Below, one piece after another: positions 10,070-21,246 of a DNA stretch of 64,000 nt (positions within the stretch are counted from its first letter, which is position 1; each line of letters opens with the position of its first letter). The notes below the pieces were generated by a model. It did not search any database. It had not been told where the DNA came from and was given only the letters and a program-made list of their open reading frames with translations. The stretch covers positions 1,237,607-1,301,606 of the forward strand of contig NOKP01000004.1 in the NCBI GenBank assembly GCA_002682825.1, read 5' to 3'. Origin of the DNA: Neonectria sp. B-13. Taxonomy: Eukaryota; Ascomycota; Sordariomycetes; Hypocreales; Nectriaceae. Made by a program: the position numbers and the translations under genes.

Positions 10070-11993
10070 ATGCCGCAGATGACCCCCAAGTCGTCGATTA
10101 CCGATCAGACTCCCAAGCGCAGCAGAGCCACGACAGATACACCAGGCAACGAATCTCCCCCCAGGAAGCGTGTCACCCGGTCGTCTCTCCAGGACCGACA
10201 AAATTCTCGAGGTGCTTCTCAAGACCCGGCTGACGACTTTGGACACCCTCATCTGATGGATGCCAACCAATCTGTGAGCCCTCAGCAGAGGGCGGGCGAG
10301 GGGGACAGCTCCAAGTCCATCATCGCAGACACTCAGATGCAAGACATCGATCACCCGGTGAGCCCTCAGCTCAAGGCCAACAAAGGGGACAGCTCCAAGT
10401 CCATCATCGCAGACACTCAGGCGCCAGACGTCGATCACCCAGTGAGCCATCAGCTGAAGGCTGATGAAGGGGGAAAACCCAAGTCCATCATCGCAGACAC
10501 TCAGGCGCTAGTCGTCGATCACCCAGTGAGCCATCAGCTGAAGGCTGATGAAGGGAAAAAACCCAAGTCCATCATCGCAGACGCTCAGCTACAAGACGTC
10601 GATCACCCTGTGAGCCCTCAGCTGAAGGCCGACGAAGGGGACAACCCTAAGTCCGTCACCGCAGACGCTCAGCTGCCAGACGTCGATCACCCTGTGAGCC
10701 CTCAGCTGAAGGCCGACGAAGGGGACAACCCTAAGTCCGTCACCGCAGACGCCCAGCTGCCAGACACCCAGCTACCAGACCATTTGAATCCCGACACATC
10801 ACTTTTTAAATTTCTTCACCCGCCACCGGGCACAAAGGAATTCCAGACACCATTTCTGCACGGCCATCAAAATGAACGCTGGACGGATTCGTGGATTTTT
10901 TCCGGCTACAGTGGTAGCACAATCCAGAAACTGTGGGAGACTCTCTGCATCCAGGTGGGGTTATTCGTTACTCGCTGTCTCCCACGTCGTGCTTCGTGGG
11001 ACAGCCTCGATGCCAATACCCAGGATAGGGTCAATAGATGGACGGCCAACAAGGGCAAGTACTATATCGAGGATCCTTTTGATCAGGGACCTGACGCCCT
11101 TTTTTTCGCCTGGGTGTGGCGTATACTCTACGAAAACCTCTTATCGCCAGATTGCACCGACAAGTGGCTCGGCGAGAACTGGGCTGCGTATGGCAAGCTT
11201 CGTCTTGCGTTGAGAGGTATGTCCTCGCCTACATATCCGTGCTGAAGATTTACTGACTTATGGCGTCGATGCAGGACACATCACCCATCTTGATACCACT
11301 TTTACTCGATCATATCATGGCTGGAGGTACACTTCGACACGCATGCTTTATGCGATCTATGGTGGCCACAGTGATCCAGAGCGTCTCAAGGGAATTCTGA
11401 GAAAAGAGCTCGGCCAGTTCATTCAGATCCGCGGAGCAGAGCCTGAGCTTGTGGATGAATACCTCGACAAATTAGTCAAAGAAGCTGTCCAGCTCGATCT
11501 CTATGTTGAAGCGGCCAAAGAAAACATCTCGTTTGAGATGGAGGATCCAGAGACACGTAAGCTGTCAGGTTTCATCTACAAGGAAGACCCTGTCGCGACG
11601 CAGACTTATGATTTCTTTCGAAACTTCGAGCTACCCGATGGCCGCCCTATCGACTTCATCAAGCGCCCAGGGATGCGACTCCACGGCGAGGCAAGAAGTG
11701 AAACATCCCTCTTCCGGACATTTCTCAACCACCCGAGCGAGCTACTCTACTTCAACTACCACCAGGGTGGCGTAGTTGTCCCAATGCTGGTTGTTGTGGA
11801 CCAGTATCCGGACCAGGGAAACAAACAAGATGCGGCGGAGAAGGAAGGGGAGAAGGAAGGGGAGAAGGAAGGGGAGAAGGAAGGGGAGAAGAAAGGGGAG
11901 AAGAAAGGGGAGAAGAAAGGGGAGAAGAAAGGGGAGAAGAAAGGGGAGAAGAAAGGGGAGAAGAAAGGGGAGAAGGAAGGGGAGAAGGCCTAA
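10070..11993 (+). CDS. Orphan conserved protein with 28-residue repeats and EKxG tail
   Basis: Two exons, 10070-11216 and 11275-11993 (intron 58 bp, GTATGT...GCAG, phase 1), give 621 residues. The first ATG after the stop-free leader is chosen (MPQMTPKSS); an alternative ATG lies 9 bp on. Residues 1-68 are Ser/Pro/basic and nuclear-localisation-like (PPRKRVTRSS). Then come six copies of a 28-residue repeat (VSPQLKADEGDNPK... ending DVDHP), followed by a folded-looking Trp/aromatic-rich domain. That domain spans the intron (FHGHQNERW-type segment, then YHGWRYTSTRMLYAIYGG) and runs to about residue 560. The C-terminus is 12 tandem EKEG/EKKG tetrapeptides. I do not recognise the central domain. 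Repeat number is likely variable between strains. The position beside a repeat block in the gene-poor region fits a fast-evolving accessory gene. Confidence 0.7.
10274..10777 (+). repeat. Six in-frame 84-bp repeats (28 residues each)
   Basis: The consensus unit reads VSPQLKADEGDNPKSVTADA then QLPDVDHP. Copies 5 and 6 are almost identical at DNA level, while copies 1-4 have drifted, which indicates recent expansion at the 3' end. All copies keep the reading frame. Confidence 0.9.
11838..11987 (+). repeat. 12-bp coding minisatellite (EKEG/EKKG)x12
   Basis: Purine-only 12-bp unit GAGAAGGAAGGG / GAGAAGAAAGGG repeated 12 times plus a half unit: four EKEG, seven EKKG, one EKEG. The strand is all purine, so it is prone to slippage. 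Because 12 is a multiple of 3, length changes keep the frame. Confidence 0.95.
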
Positions 11994-12949
11994 CTGTCGG
12001 AAGAACCTGTGGGGAAAGTTTTGTGTCTTTGAGGGTTTCGTTCGACCCATGTCCTGTCGCTATCTATTGGATCTTAAAAGCCCATGTCCCGTCACCATCT
12101 ATTTGGTCTTGAATCATTTCTGGCTTGCCAGCACGTTATCCCACGCTGCAGCCCGTCTCATCGCTGGAGAGAGCTTCTGTGTAGTACAATACCTCGGCGG
12201 GTCCCTTCAAAGGAAGAAATGATGCTCAGACTAGATGAGCCTGATGTTACTACTGGCTTGCTCCAATCCACTTGCTATAACCACCACCTCATTGATACCA
12301 AGGAATGTTCCCGACAATCAATCCACCGTTAAGATGGCGATCCTGCGGTCGACTTTCAGGCACCGGCCGGTTGGTTATGTGACATATTGGGGAGCCGGAG
12401 CCAATAGCTAGTATCAATGTACCTGTTAATATATCGCTGCGCCAAAAGTACGGCGGTACCCTACACTTAGTAAGGCTACGTTGCACATATCTTGTGGGAA
12501 TCCTACCAACCAGCACTTGAGGTCAACCTACCTAGTCAGCGCGTTTACATCCGAGATAGCAGAAGTAACCTGAGTCGGCATTTCGCTTTACTCACTGCAT
12601 TAAAGGCATGTTGTTCCTGCAGCGTGCAGGGCCTTTGAGAGTGGTCGGACAACTCGATCGAGGGGCAGTGTATGATACAGCCCCCGGGACTCTGGACACG
12701 TTTTAAAGGTGACAGGTGAATGCTATCAATTTCTCTCCCTATTCCTGCTAACTCAACTACGTAAATAAGTTCTGCCGCCGCCGGCGTTGGATCAGGTACC
12801 GGCGGGGAACTTGCGCTGCGTGGCTCCGAGGATCACAAACTTCAGGCCGCAGCTGGCGGTTCAGGCGAATAAAACTCTCCTTGCGATCTTTCCATCTGTA
12901 TCAATACTCAGGTATTTGCTCAGTCCCAAGAACAAGATTGTCCTGATTC
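11994..12949. other. Intergenic, no gene recognised
   Basis: Convergent 3' flanks of the repeat protein and the pectate lyase gene. Short ORFs only, without coding character. Confidence 0.55.
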
Positions 12950-13864
12950 TTAGCAGTTAGTTGTCAGGCCGGTAACAGTACAGTAGGTTCCATCAGGCCC
13001 GGATCCAATCTTGGTTGGCTCGTCCCCGGTATCGTTGCCCGTGTAGCGATCACAGGACTTTCCATCGTCCTGGCAAGTGTTGGAGATCTTGCAAGTATCT
13101 CCGTAGTTCGTGTTGATGCCGCAAAGCACGCCGCCATCGACGGCGACAGAGTCCTCAATAACGATGTTTCGTGGACCGCCATTGCCAGAGCAGTTGCCAC
13201 AGCTGCGGACAAGCTTTCCGTAGTTTTCAGCGTAGAATCCCTTGATGCGCAGCGTCCCACGACCGTTGAACTAGTTGACGCCAATTAGCACGATGTCTTG
13301 ATATGGCAGAACATCAGAGAGCCCCAGGAAGCACCACAGACGCCAAATACTTGCCTGCAAAATCTTATCCGAGGCCGCAAACGCGCCTCCACCGTTGACG
13401 TAGGAAGTTCCGCTGGATTGTTTGAAGGTGGCAGCGTCTTCGCAGACATCCGACCACCAGACGTTGTTGAGGGTGCTGATCTGTCAGTCGGTTGTCGAGG
13501 TTGCCTAGACCAGTGGGCGCTCTTACCAAGTTCCTTTGCAGTGCACACCCTCAGCTTGAGTGCTGCCGATGATTACATTGGAGAGAGTAGCGCCACCCTC
13601 CAGGATAAACATGGCATCCTTCTCCCCAGTCTCGGTCTGACCCTGGCACACCTTGGCTGTTGTTTGGTCAACAATTGCAGCCTTCGGAAGCTTATCCGAA
13701 GGTGACTTACGGTTTCTCTCAAATCGCTTCATACCACCATCGTAGGATGTTGCGACGGGAATGGCGGTTGAGACGGAGGATACTCCAGACGACTTGGGCA
13801 GGGTCGTGGTGACGGCAAAGACACCAGTCAGACCAGAAAGAAACAGAGCAGCGGAATACTTCAT
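12950..13864 (-). CDS. Secreted pectate lyase, polysaccharide lyase family 3
   Basis: Four exons, complement of 13711-13864, 13527-13656, 13355-13475 and 12950-13270, give 241 residues, the normal PL3 size. The enzyme cleaves de-esterified homogalacturonan by beta-elimination with Ca2+ in the plant cell wall. Evidence: signal peptide MKYSAALFLSGLTGVFA, then the PL3 core strands of a parallel beta-helix: KVCQGQTETGEKDAMFILE, LSNVIIG, AEGVHCKG, NNVWWSDVCEDAATFK, NGGGAF, YGKLVRSCGNC and a Cys-rich C-terminus. The third intron (13271-13354) has a GC donor (GCAAGT) instead of GT; using it is the only way found to keep the conserved frame. Its product, oligogalacturonate, would feed the galacturonate pathway encoded by gaaA/gaaC at 57-62 kb. 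A TATA box lies about 95 bp upstream. Confidence 0.92.
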
Positions 13865-15311
13865 TTTTGCAATAGATATAGGTCGGGATTGCTTAATGGC
13901 TTAGTGAATTGTTTGTCGATGTCTTATAGAAGTCCTAGTCGAGGAATTAGATGGGCATTATATACCTTTACATCTACCCCGAGTTGAAAGCCTTCATAGT
14001 GTTCGGATCGTCGGCACCCCCTCCAAAGAAGCCCTGCACACGCAACAAACACCTCGTGCGAGGATAATCCACCGAGACCGAGAGAGGTCTGAAATTGTGA
14101 AAGTCGGTCAAATGAAGCCCCAACCAGCGCTGCAAGTGGAAATTCGGAAGCGGAAGCCCGAATGCTACACTCATCGAAACTCGTTTCCCCCCAAATAGGC
14201 AACCCCTCCGTGCAACGTTGCGGCACACGTCAAGGGGCCACCACGCCACGACGTACGGAAATCCTCGTCAATAATGCCGATTCGAGGAGTTTTGCCAAGG
14301 CAAGTCCGGTCTCATCCCTTTCGAATGTGGTTGGCTAGACGCAGAGGTGCCTGGCTCTTTTCTTAATATGGTAATTAAGCTTACATGGCTTAAGCTTGAT
14401 ATTCCATATCTGAGGAGTCGAAGTGTGAAGGCATTTTACTGGACTAAGGAGTGGCATATGTGGTTTGGCATTTGCTAGAATTAAGAATACAGGTTATAGC
14501 ATAACAAAACCGGTTCTACTATCACAGTTATATACAGGTGATCAAAACTTCTGAAGTAATTGGAATATCAGTTTTGTCTATAGCTATATTCAGATTTACC
14601 ACATTAAACCGCAGGACCTATCGACGGATTTCGGAGGCGACAAGTTTTAAAGCACCAATAATGTGGCGTAAGTGAAGCCTCGGAACTCATGTGTCCCATT
14701 TCTGAAGCCAGAAACTACATGGTGTGATTTCACTGCTTTCATCTACCCCGTTACCCCGTGGTCATCATTTCTGCCTACCCCGACTTGCCCGACAACCCGA
14801 GTACAGAACCGATATCAATGTACCAGCTCAACAGCCCATCGGTACCAACAGCTTCCCCCCGCTAAACCCGGCTTTGGTCCGAACGGGATAAAACAATCCA
14901 CCTATCACAGGACGCATGGTTGGCTCGGCTCGTTTAGGAAACCATGACGAAGTTGGCAGTCGAGTTGAGCAACCCTCGATTCCTCAATTGGCCCGGTGCT
15001 TTAATATTTCTTCGGGGAATGGACAATTTAGGCAGTTTGCGATGGAACAATTTCCAGAACGGAACCTCTACGTCGGCCGTGAGAAGCGCGAGAAAAAGAT
15101 ATTGTGAAGGCAGACCTCAGAACTAAGGTATGACACCTGGTTTTGTATGGCGCCTAGTGTAATATCTGCGGAAGAGGCGTTCTCAAGGCGCCTTGTCTCA
15201 GAAACAATATTGTGTACGGCGATATGTAACTACCGCAAAACATAGTCATATAAGAAATTAAGATCTCGGCCGTTGCAGTTACAATGAGCTTGCTGAAAGT
15301 CGAAGCAGCCT
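13865..15311. other. AT-rich intergenic, no gene recognised
   Basis: The first 100 bp hold the pectate lyase TATA box. From about 14340 to 14660 the sequence is markedly AT-rich with TTAAGCTT-type words, which could be an old mutated (RIP-like) relic. I see no transposon ORF or terminal repeat, and no supported gene. Confidence 0.5.
13957..13964 (-). promoter_or_regulatory. TATA box of the PL3 pectate lyase
   Basis: TATATAAT on the minus strand, about 95 bp upstream of the ATG at 13864, a typical position for an inducible fungal secreted-enzyme gene. Confidence 0.5.
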
Positions 15312-16511
15312 CTATTGGTATCTCTTATTACTAAACGACCAACACGGCGACGATGGCGTCACTTCGTCCAATCGCGCCTGCGCGGCAGCAGCGCCTTCTT
15401 CATCAACCAGAAGGCCACGGTGATGAGCCTGGGCCTGTTCAATAAGAAAGTACTGATCCTCAATCTCGGGCCAGTCCTGGAACCTCCGCACGCAATGCTG
15501 CGAAGGGCGTGTCGGGGAGATCTTTCGCTCATACTTGTCACGAAAAATGTGGAAGTTAGCGAGAGCATCCCAAGGATCCCAACGTGGTCGATTCAGTCGG
15601 TCCCCATGGATAGGAAGAGGGCACGTGACGTCTTCTTCCGGGCTGGCCAGCAGGAAAGTTACCAAGGCATCAAACTGATCATCGGTTGGTGGATAGAGGG
15701 TCTGCGGTCCTTTGAAAAGTGCTCCGTGTATCCACATGGCTTTACACTGCATTACAAGATTGTTAGTCAACTATCGTGAAAGTGATGAGATTACGTGCAG
15801 AGTGACTCGCCTCTTTCTCTGTTTCGCCGCGATCAAAAACGACGACTCCCCCAAAAATTCTCCCTTCAGCCCAATATCCCACAACATCCGCAACGCCTCG
15901 GGGATACTGCTCCGGATAGTGATACTCAGAATGGAAAAAGGCTGCAGGGGGGATTAGATAGCGCGGTTTACGAACAGCTTCATTGACTAAATCCTGAAGT
16001 TGCTTTTCTCGCCACTCTTGATGAACCTGGTGCTTGTGAGCGCCATCATCTAGCTCAAAGAGGTAGGCGGCGATTTGATGGCAGGCGACCACAACAAGCT
16101 CAACCAATCGTAGATGAAATTGTTTCGTGGCAATAATGGTCCCTTGATAAGATAGAAGTACCTTTTTAAAGTTAGAGCCGCATTGAGCGGTCATACACAC
16201 CATCCTGAATTGGGGGCACTCACTCGTTGCTCGATATCCAAGTCTGATGGGTCAAGCTTTTCTCTGAAGACCCGCGCTTTGTCAAGAAAGCCGCTACAAA
16301 GCTGTTTGTGCCCTAGCTGGAAAACAGGATGTTCCTCTATGGTCCAATAGGAGTCCTTAAGAGATTGTTCTGTTGGGAGTCCGTCGAGGATTTGGGCATA
16401 GGTGAACTCAGCAATATCAGTTGCCAGGACGTTCGTCAGCGCCTGGCAGAAACCCTCTCGGTGTTCGTCGTCAAGTAAGCCAAGCCCGCTAGAATGAGTT
16501 GAGGTGTCCAT
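15312..16511 (-). CDS. Conserved hypothetical protein, accessory region
   Basis: Three exons, complement of 16224-16511, 15811-16161 and 15312-15746, give 357 residues. The first intron is a clean GTGAGT...AAAAG with a CTAAC branch site. For the second (15747-15810), the branch site GACTAAC and acceptor TGCAG are strong, but the only phase-compatible donor is GC (GAG/GCGAGT), so that junction is less certain. The protein is soluble, has no signal peptide or membrane segment, and is mixed helical with conserved-looking aromatic patches (HQEWREKQLQDLVNE; HSEYHYPEQYPRGVADVVGY). I do not recognise a family. It stands alone between the pectate lyase and the start of the core-gene region, with about 0.75 kb to the divergent SDR gene. 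Confidence 0.6.
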
Positions 16512-17265
16512 TCCGTGGTAAATACAATTCTGAAGAAGAAACGCAGGATGCGACTTTTAAATTATTTAGGCTGTGGCTGGGAGAATGCTGATGTTGGTCC
16601 GCGAGGTCTAAGGATGGTCGCCTTGTCGTGCCAGCAGGTGCCTACTAATTACTGACCAATCATGCAAAGAGCGGGACATGCAAGGCCAGGCTCCTGCGCT
16701 TATGTGCACCATTTTTACCTAGCTATGCGGATGAGGATGTTTCTACGCCAGAACCGTTTTGACCTTCATGAAAGTAAATTGCGAAAACATGCCAAGTGAG
16801 CATCGATATTCCAAGAGCAACCTGAGACCTTGCCTGCTTTGTGAAGAACATTCTACTTGGCCAGGCACGTAAGGGAAGGGGAAGATCATTTTAATTCGCA
16901 AGGCGATGCCACTTTATGGTTGGTAAATAGGGAAAGCAATACTCCAATCCGACTGCTCTTGCGATCATGTACGTCCTAAACTTCACCTTCAGAACTTCAA
17001 AGAAGTGAACAATGAATTGAAGAGCGAGGGGAACTGGTTAGAAATGCGACGGAGTCTCTTCCGGTATACGTTTTATGGGACATACGTTTTGATGGGACAC
17101 ACGCTGTAAAGTGCCAATTGAGCAGCATAGTTGTCTTGGTTATTGTTCTCCAAATGCGAGCCACCTCCGACAATTATCGACCCCTCACGGCGCCTTAAAG
17201 AAACCCGAACGCATCCTCCAAGTTCCAACATCTACAGCACCGAGCCGAAATACACTCAGAGCATC
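16512..17265. other. Divergent intergenic between orphan gene and SDR
   Basis: Promoter region of both neighbours. It holds an imperfect tandem repeat of about 17 bp (ATACGTTTTATGGGACA / ATACGTTTTGATGGGACA) at 17066-17100, about 170 bp before the SDR start. No coding sequence seen. Confidence 0.5.
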
Positions 17266-18287
17266 ATGTCCATCTCGCCAGATACGTCCCTGTTCAGCAA
17301 CGTCTCAGGCAAAACTGTCATCGTCACTGGCGGCGCCCATGGCATCGGCCTCGAAGCCATCCGACAATACCACGCCAATGGCGCCAACGTTGTTATCGCC
17401 GACCTCCCATCAGCCCGCAAGGCTGCAGAAGACGCCATTGATGACCAAGGAGATGCGCCCCGCGCCTTGTTCGTACCCGTTGACATTGTTGCGTGGGGTG
17501 AGGTGCGGGCCCTATTCGCGGCTGCCATTGAGAGGTTTGGGTGCGTGGACATTGTGGTCGCAAACGCGGGAATTATGGAGAGCCGGGGGTTCTTTGACTT
17601 CGAAGTAAATGCTAAGGGGGATCTGGACGATGATGGTTCAGGCCGAGTCATTGACGTTAATCTAAAGGGGACGATGAACAGTGCGTCGCTTCGTCTGTCT
17701 CTAAAGACGCGATTCTGTTTGTACTAATGCCGAGTAGCTCTGAAGCACGCAGTCTTCCACATGAAGGACAACCCACCCGATGCGGATGGATGGCGCGGCT
17801 CTGTCGTCTTGGTTTCATCGACTTCTGGGTACTCTGGCGGCACCGAAGTAGTATCCTACGTCTCGTCGAAGCACGGAGTGCTTGGGCTCCTACGGTCCTC
17901 ATACCGCCCTGCCCAGCGATTAGGCGTCCGTGTCAACAGCGTTGCTCCGTTCGTTACTCCTACGTTCATCACTGATGCTTACTTATCGGCATGGAAGGCA
18001 GAGGGGCTTCCGACAAACAGTCCGGCGGACGTAGCAGCGGGAATACTGCACATGTCCCTTGACAAAAATATGCTGGGGAAGTGCTTTTTGGTAGGTCAGC
18101 CAACCTATCTGAGAAGAATTGATTAACAGAAGAACAGGTCGTTGGTGGGATGTGTAGAGAGCTTGAAGGGCCACTCGCGGATACGTCCTTCTCGTGGATT
18201 GGGGAGGCTATGTCTGACGTCTTCCTCAAAGCTGGAGATTTCTTTCGCAAACTTGGAGGGTATCCGTTGCCCGGGCTGAGATCATGA
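17266..18287 (+). CDS. Short-chain dehydrogenase/reductase (SDR)
   Basis: Three exons, 17266-17680, 17738-18090 and 18138-18287, give 305 residues. Classical SDR signs: Rossmann NAD(P)-binding TGGAHGIG at 21-28, an acidic residue after beta-2 (ADLPS, suggesting NAD preference), NAG (VVANAGIM), and the catalytic Ser-Tyr-Lys set in LVSSTSGYSGGTEVVSYVSSK (Tyr about 179, Lys about 183). The RVNSVAPFVTPTF segment after the active site is typical of 15-hydroxyprostaglandin-dehydrogenase-like fungal SDRs. The start at MSISPDTS is the ATG that puts the Rossmann fold at the usual distance; the frame is open further upstream. Substrate unknown. The gene is convergent with the PPPDE-Trx-PUL gene, with only 80 bp between their stop codons. 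Confidence 0.88.
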
Positions 18288-18367
18288 GCGCGATATTGTG
18301 TGCGTTATATGCAGTCTATTCATTAGTCTAAGGCTGAAATGATACGCTTTATAACCGATCCGCCACA

Positions 18368-20167
18368 TCATGCCTTTCTGAGGCCCTTGCCAAGCAGTTC
18401 ACCTCCCACCTCGGCGATCAATTTCTCTTGCGGGAAAGGCGCCTTCTTTGCCAAAATCGTTCCTTGAGCGTCCAGTGCCCGGAGAAGATCTGCAAGGTCT
18501 CCATCGAGCGACGTACGAAAGACGAGATTTCCCAAGGCAAGAAGCATGCCATGTAAGGCCTCGGTGGACTTCTCTTCTTGACCAATAGCTTCGACTACAG
18601 ATGCTGCCAGCTCAACCTCGTCACCTTCTTCCAAAGTTGGCTTCGAGTCTTGTCGAGCTCTTCGGTTGGCCAAAGATAGATTGAACAGAAGCGAAGAGGC
18701 TGCAACCCTTACATTATTATGGCTGTCGTCGAGGAAGCTGGACGAAATGAGCTGGATAATCGGCGCTCGCAGGTCATCTTTGCGAAGGATTTCGTCTGCG
18801 AAAAGGGGCGTTGAGAAGAAGTTGCAAGCCATCTGCAATGTGACTAGACGGAGAGCGTACGGGCAGTCCGTCTGCTTGTTCACAAGATCCAACACGCTTT
18901 GCACGGTTTGATGACTAGCCTCCTCTGCAAAAAAGCCGCTGATCCTAGGATCTGAAAGGGCACATCGAAACAAATCCACAATCGTGAACATGAGCTCAAT
19001 AGGGAGCGAGGTGACCGAATCCTTGATGAGGCTAGACAGGCGGTTCATCTCAGGTATAATGGCATCCTGCAAGCCGTCCTTAGCACGAACTTCAAGGTAG
19101 TGCTTGAGAGTCTGAACTTCCGGCTTGTTGGCAACATCAGGGCCCATCTTGACCATCAGCTTGTCCAGGGGTGGAATTTTGGCGTAGAGGACTGGCTTTG
19201 CGTTCGGGTTTGAGAAGCTTGGAAGATGCAATTTCTCGTGTAGATGAAGAGGGAAAGCCATTTGAACCAGGAGTTGAACATTCCCGCGGAGCTTGGCCGG
19301 GTCGGCGCCAGACCAGGTACTCTCCTTCTCTCCCTTCAGGAAGGTAATGATGGTCGGGGTAGCTCGAATCGAGAACTGGCTTGCAATCTGATGCCCCCCA
19401 GATTGGGATATGTCGACTTTGATGAGGGTGGCCTTGTCCCCAAACTCCTGCGCTAGTTCGTCGTAGATGGGATACAGTATCTTGCAGGGCGGGCAAGTCG
19501 CAGAGGTGAAGAAGACGACTGCGCAAGAGGACTTGGCATTTTCAAGCAGTCCACGAAACTCGGAGGGATCAGTGACATTCTTGACAGCTTGCTTTGGTGC
19601 AGGGGCGGCCCAGCTCTGGACCGGAGTCTGGGCGCTCTGTTGGAGACCGAGGATTGAGCCGTTTTGCTGTCTCCCGGCATTAATTCCTTGAGTGAGCTGG
19701 GGCAGCAGCATGCGGCCCATTGGCGAGTCGAGAACAGCTTGGGGCATTTTGGCGATGTGCTCTGGAATTCCTTTGCCCACCAGGAAGTTTGAGAAGGAAT
19801 CGCTAAAGTTGTTGCAGTTGTGGTGGAAGAGGTCATATGCCTAGATAGCTATGTCAGGGCGTGCATTTGATGAACTGGCAGGGAGATGGCAGACCTCAAG
19901 GGTGAAAATAGGCCGCAGAGAGTCGAGAAACTCTTCGATGATGTCAATCGGCAGGTTTGTGGTGCCGAGATGCAGCTTCTCCAAGGGCTGGCCGAGGTGG
20001 GATGTACCAGGAACGATAGCAATGATGCCGCCGTCGTACACGTATTCACGCCCGTTGACCTCGATGGACGTATGGTAGATGGCATCAAGCTGAAACCCCA
20101 GGATGCCGGCGGACATCTGGCGAGCCAGGCCTCGTGAGAGGTCGTACACAAGCAGGTGGACGTCCAT
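18368..20167 (-). CDS. PPPDE peptidase - thioredoxin - PUL domain fusion protein
   Basis: Two exons, complement of 19895-20167 and 18368-19840 (intron 54 bp with a GTCTGC donor), give 581 residues. Three domains are visible in order. (1) PPPDE/DeSI-type isopeptidase, about 1-150: MDVHLLVYDLSRG start, catalytic His at 32 (AIYHTSI) and Cys at 100 (FHHNCNNF). (2) Thioredoxin fold, about 175-285, with VVFFTSATCPPCK (CPPC at 207-210), KVDIS and the cis-Pro motif RATPTIITF. (3) C-terminal PUL helical-repeat domain, about 310-575, the Cdc48/p97-binding fold of Ufd3/Doa1 and PLAA. The family reading is deubiquitination/deSUMOylation linked to Cdc48, with a redox-active centre; the combination is known in fungi but little studied. 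An upstream GTG-starting extension is ignored because homologous PPPDE domains begin at MDV. Confidence 0.88.
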
Positions 20168-21246
20168 ATCGATGTCCACACCTGCGATAGGCAGGCACTA
20201 AGCGAAAGGATGAGTGGTGACACCGAAGAGCAAATGAGCGAGGCTTAATTCTGAAGATGTTCGACGTCCTTTCAGATGTTACGGAAAATGTGCAGAAGTA
20301 TGCTAATGAGGGATATTGCGAGTCGGAAATTGGGGAGTTGAGTTACTAGAGATGAGGTTGAGTCTTAAGGCAACACTGGCGTACGTCTTGAGAGAAGATT
20401 CTGGAGGGGTGAGTGAGCACGAGCGACCTGTCTCACTCAGTAGTAGGTACATAGCCTCTAAGTAATCACCAGACCGCAGCTCAGGAGGCGAGAAACGGAT
20501 CAATGGCACCGGTGTTTAGTTGTAAACAGACCAAGGCTCGTTCTCTGCCTAGGGACTAAGATAAAACATTCGCTCAGGACGTTGAAATATCACACTGAAT
20601 CGCTTCGTCTTCATCGATTTCCAACCAAAAAAAGCACGGTGCCTCGCGTCGAGTCGGGTTGCATCCGTTGATCGATCTGTTCGTGGATGAGACAAAAAGT
20701 ACACGCACATGATTGGACAGATTGGCCCAATCCCTGCATGCGGACAGGTTACTGAGGTTCCTTGAGGGGGTGGGGCCGCTAAAATTAGGGGCTCTTTAGC
20801 TACCACTATTGCTGGAGGCGCCTAAAGTCAGCAGCCATCATCTCCAGTTCAGTGCCCCTATCTCTCCGTATTCCCCTAATAACCCCCCCCAAACCATCTT
20901 GGCAGATCCACTACACTGCACCAAGGACACCAATTCACCCGCCTCTCCGCATCCAGATTGGCCAGAATCGTCCAGATTGCTGCAAGTTTCCCATCCATCC
21001 ACCATCCACCATCCTGCCAACCTGCAACTTGTCTCCTTTTCTTGTCAGACTCGCATCGCCTCCTTTCATTTCCCCTTGCCACAGCCACGACCACAACACA
21101 CCATCTCGCCCTGCACGTCTTTGTCAGCCCCGTCTTTTCCCACTCGTTTAATACAAGTTGTCTCTCATGCGCGACGCCCTCTTTCCCTAACGCCCTTTCT
21201 CTCATCGCCGCGCCCGTCTCCCCTCCATCGGACGGATCCCGCGCTC
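20168..21246. other. Divergent promoter region of PPPDE-Trx-PUL gene and gda1
   Basis: The last 430 bp are C/T-rich leader before gda1. The gda1 frame stays open through it, but it has no in-frame ATG before 21247. No other gene seen. Confidence 0.6.

Noticed and set aside
20809..21246. N-terminal extension of gda1
   Set aside because: The frame is open but contains no ATG; the C/T-rich sequence is a typical 5' leader, and the protein starts normally at 21247.
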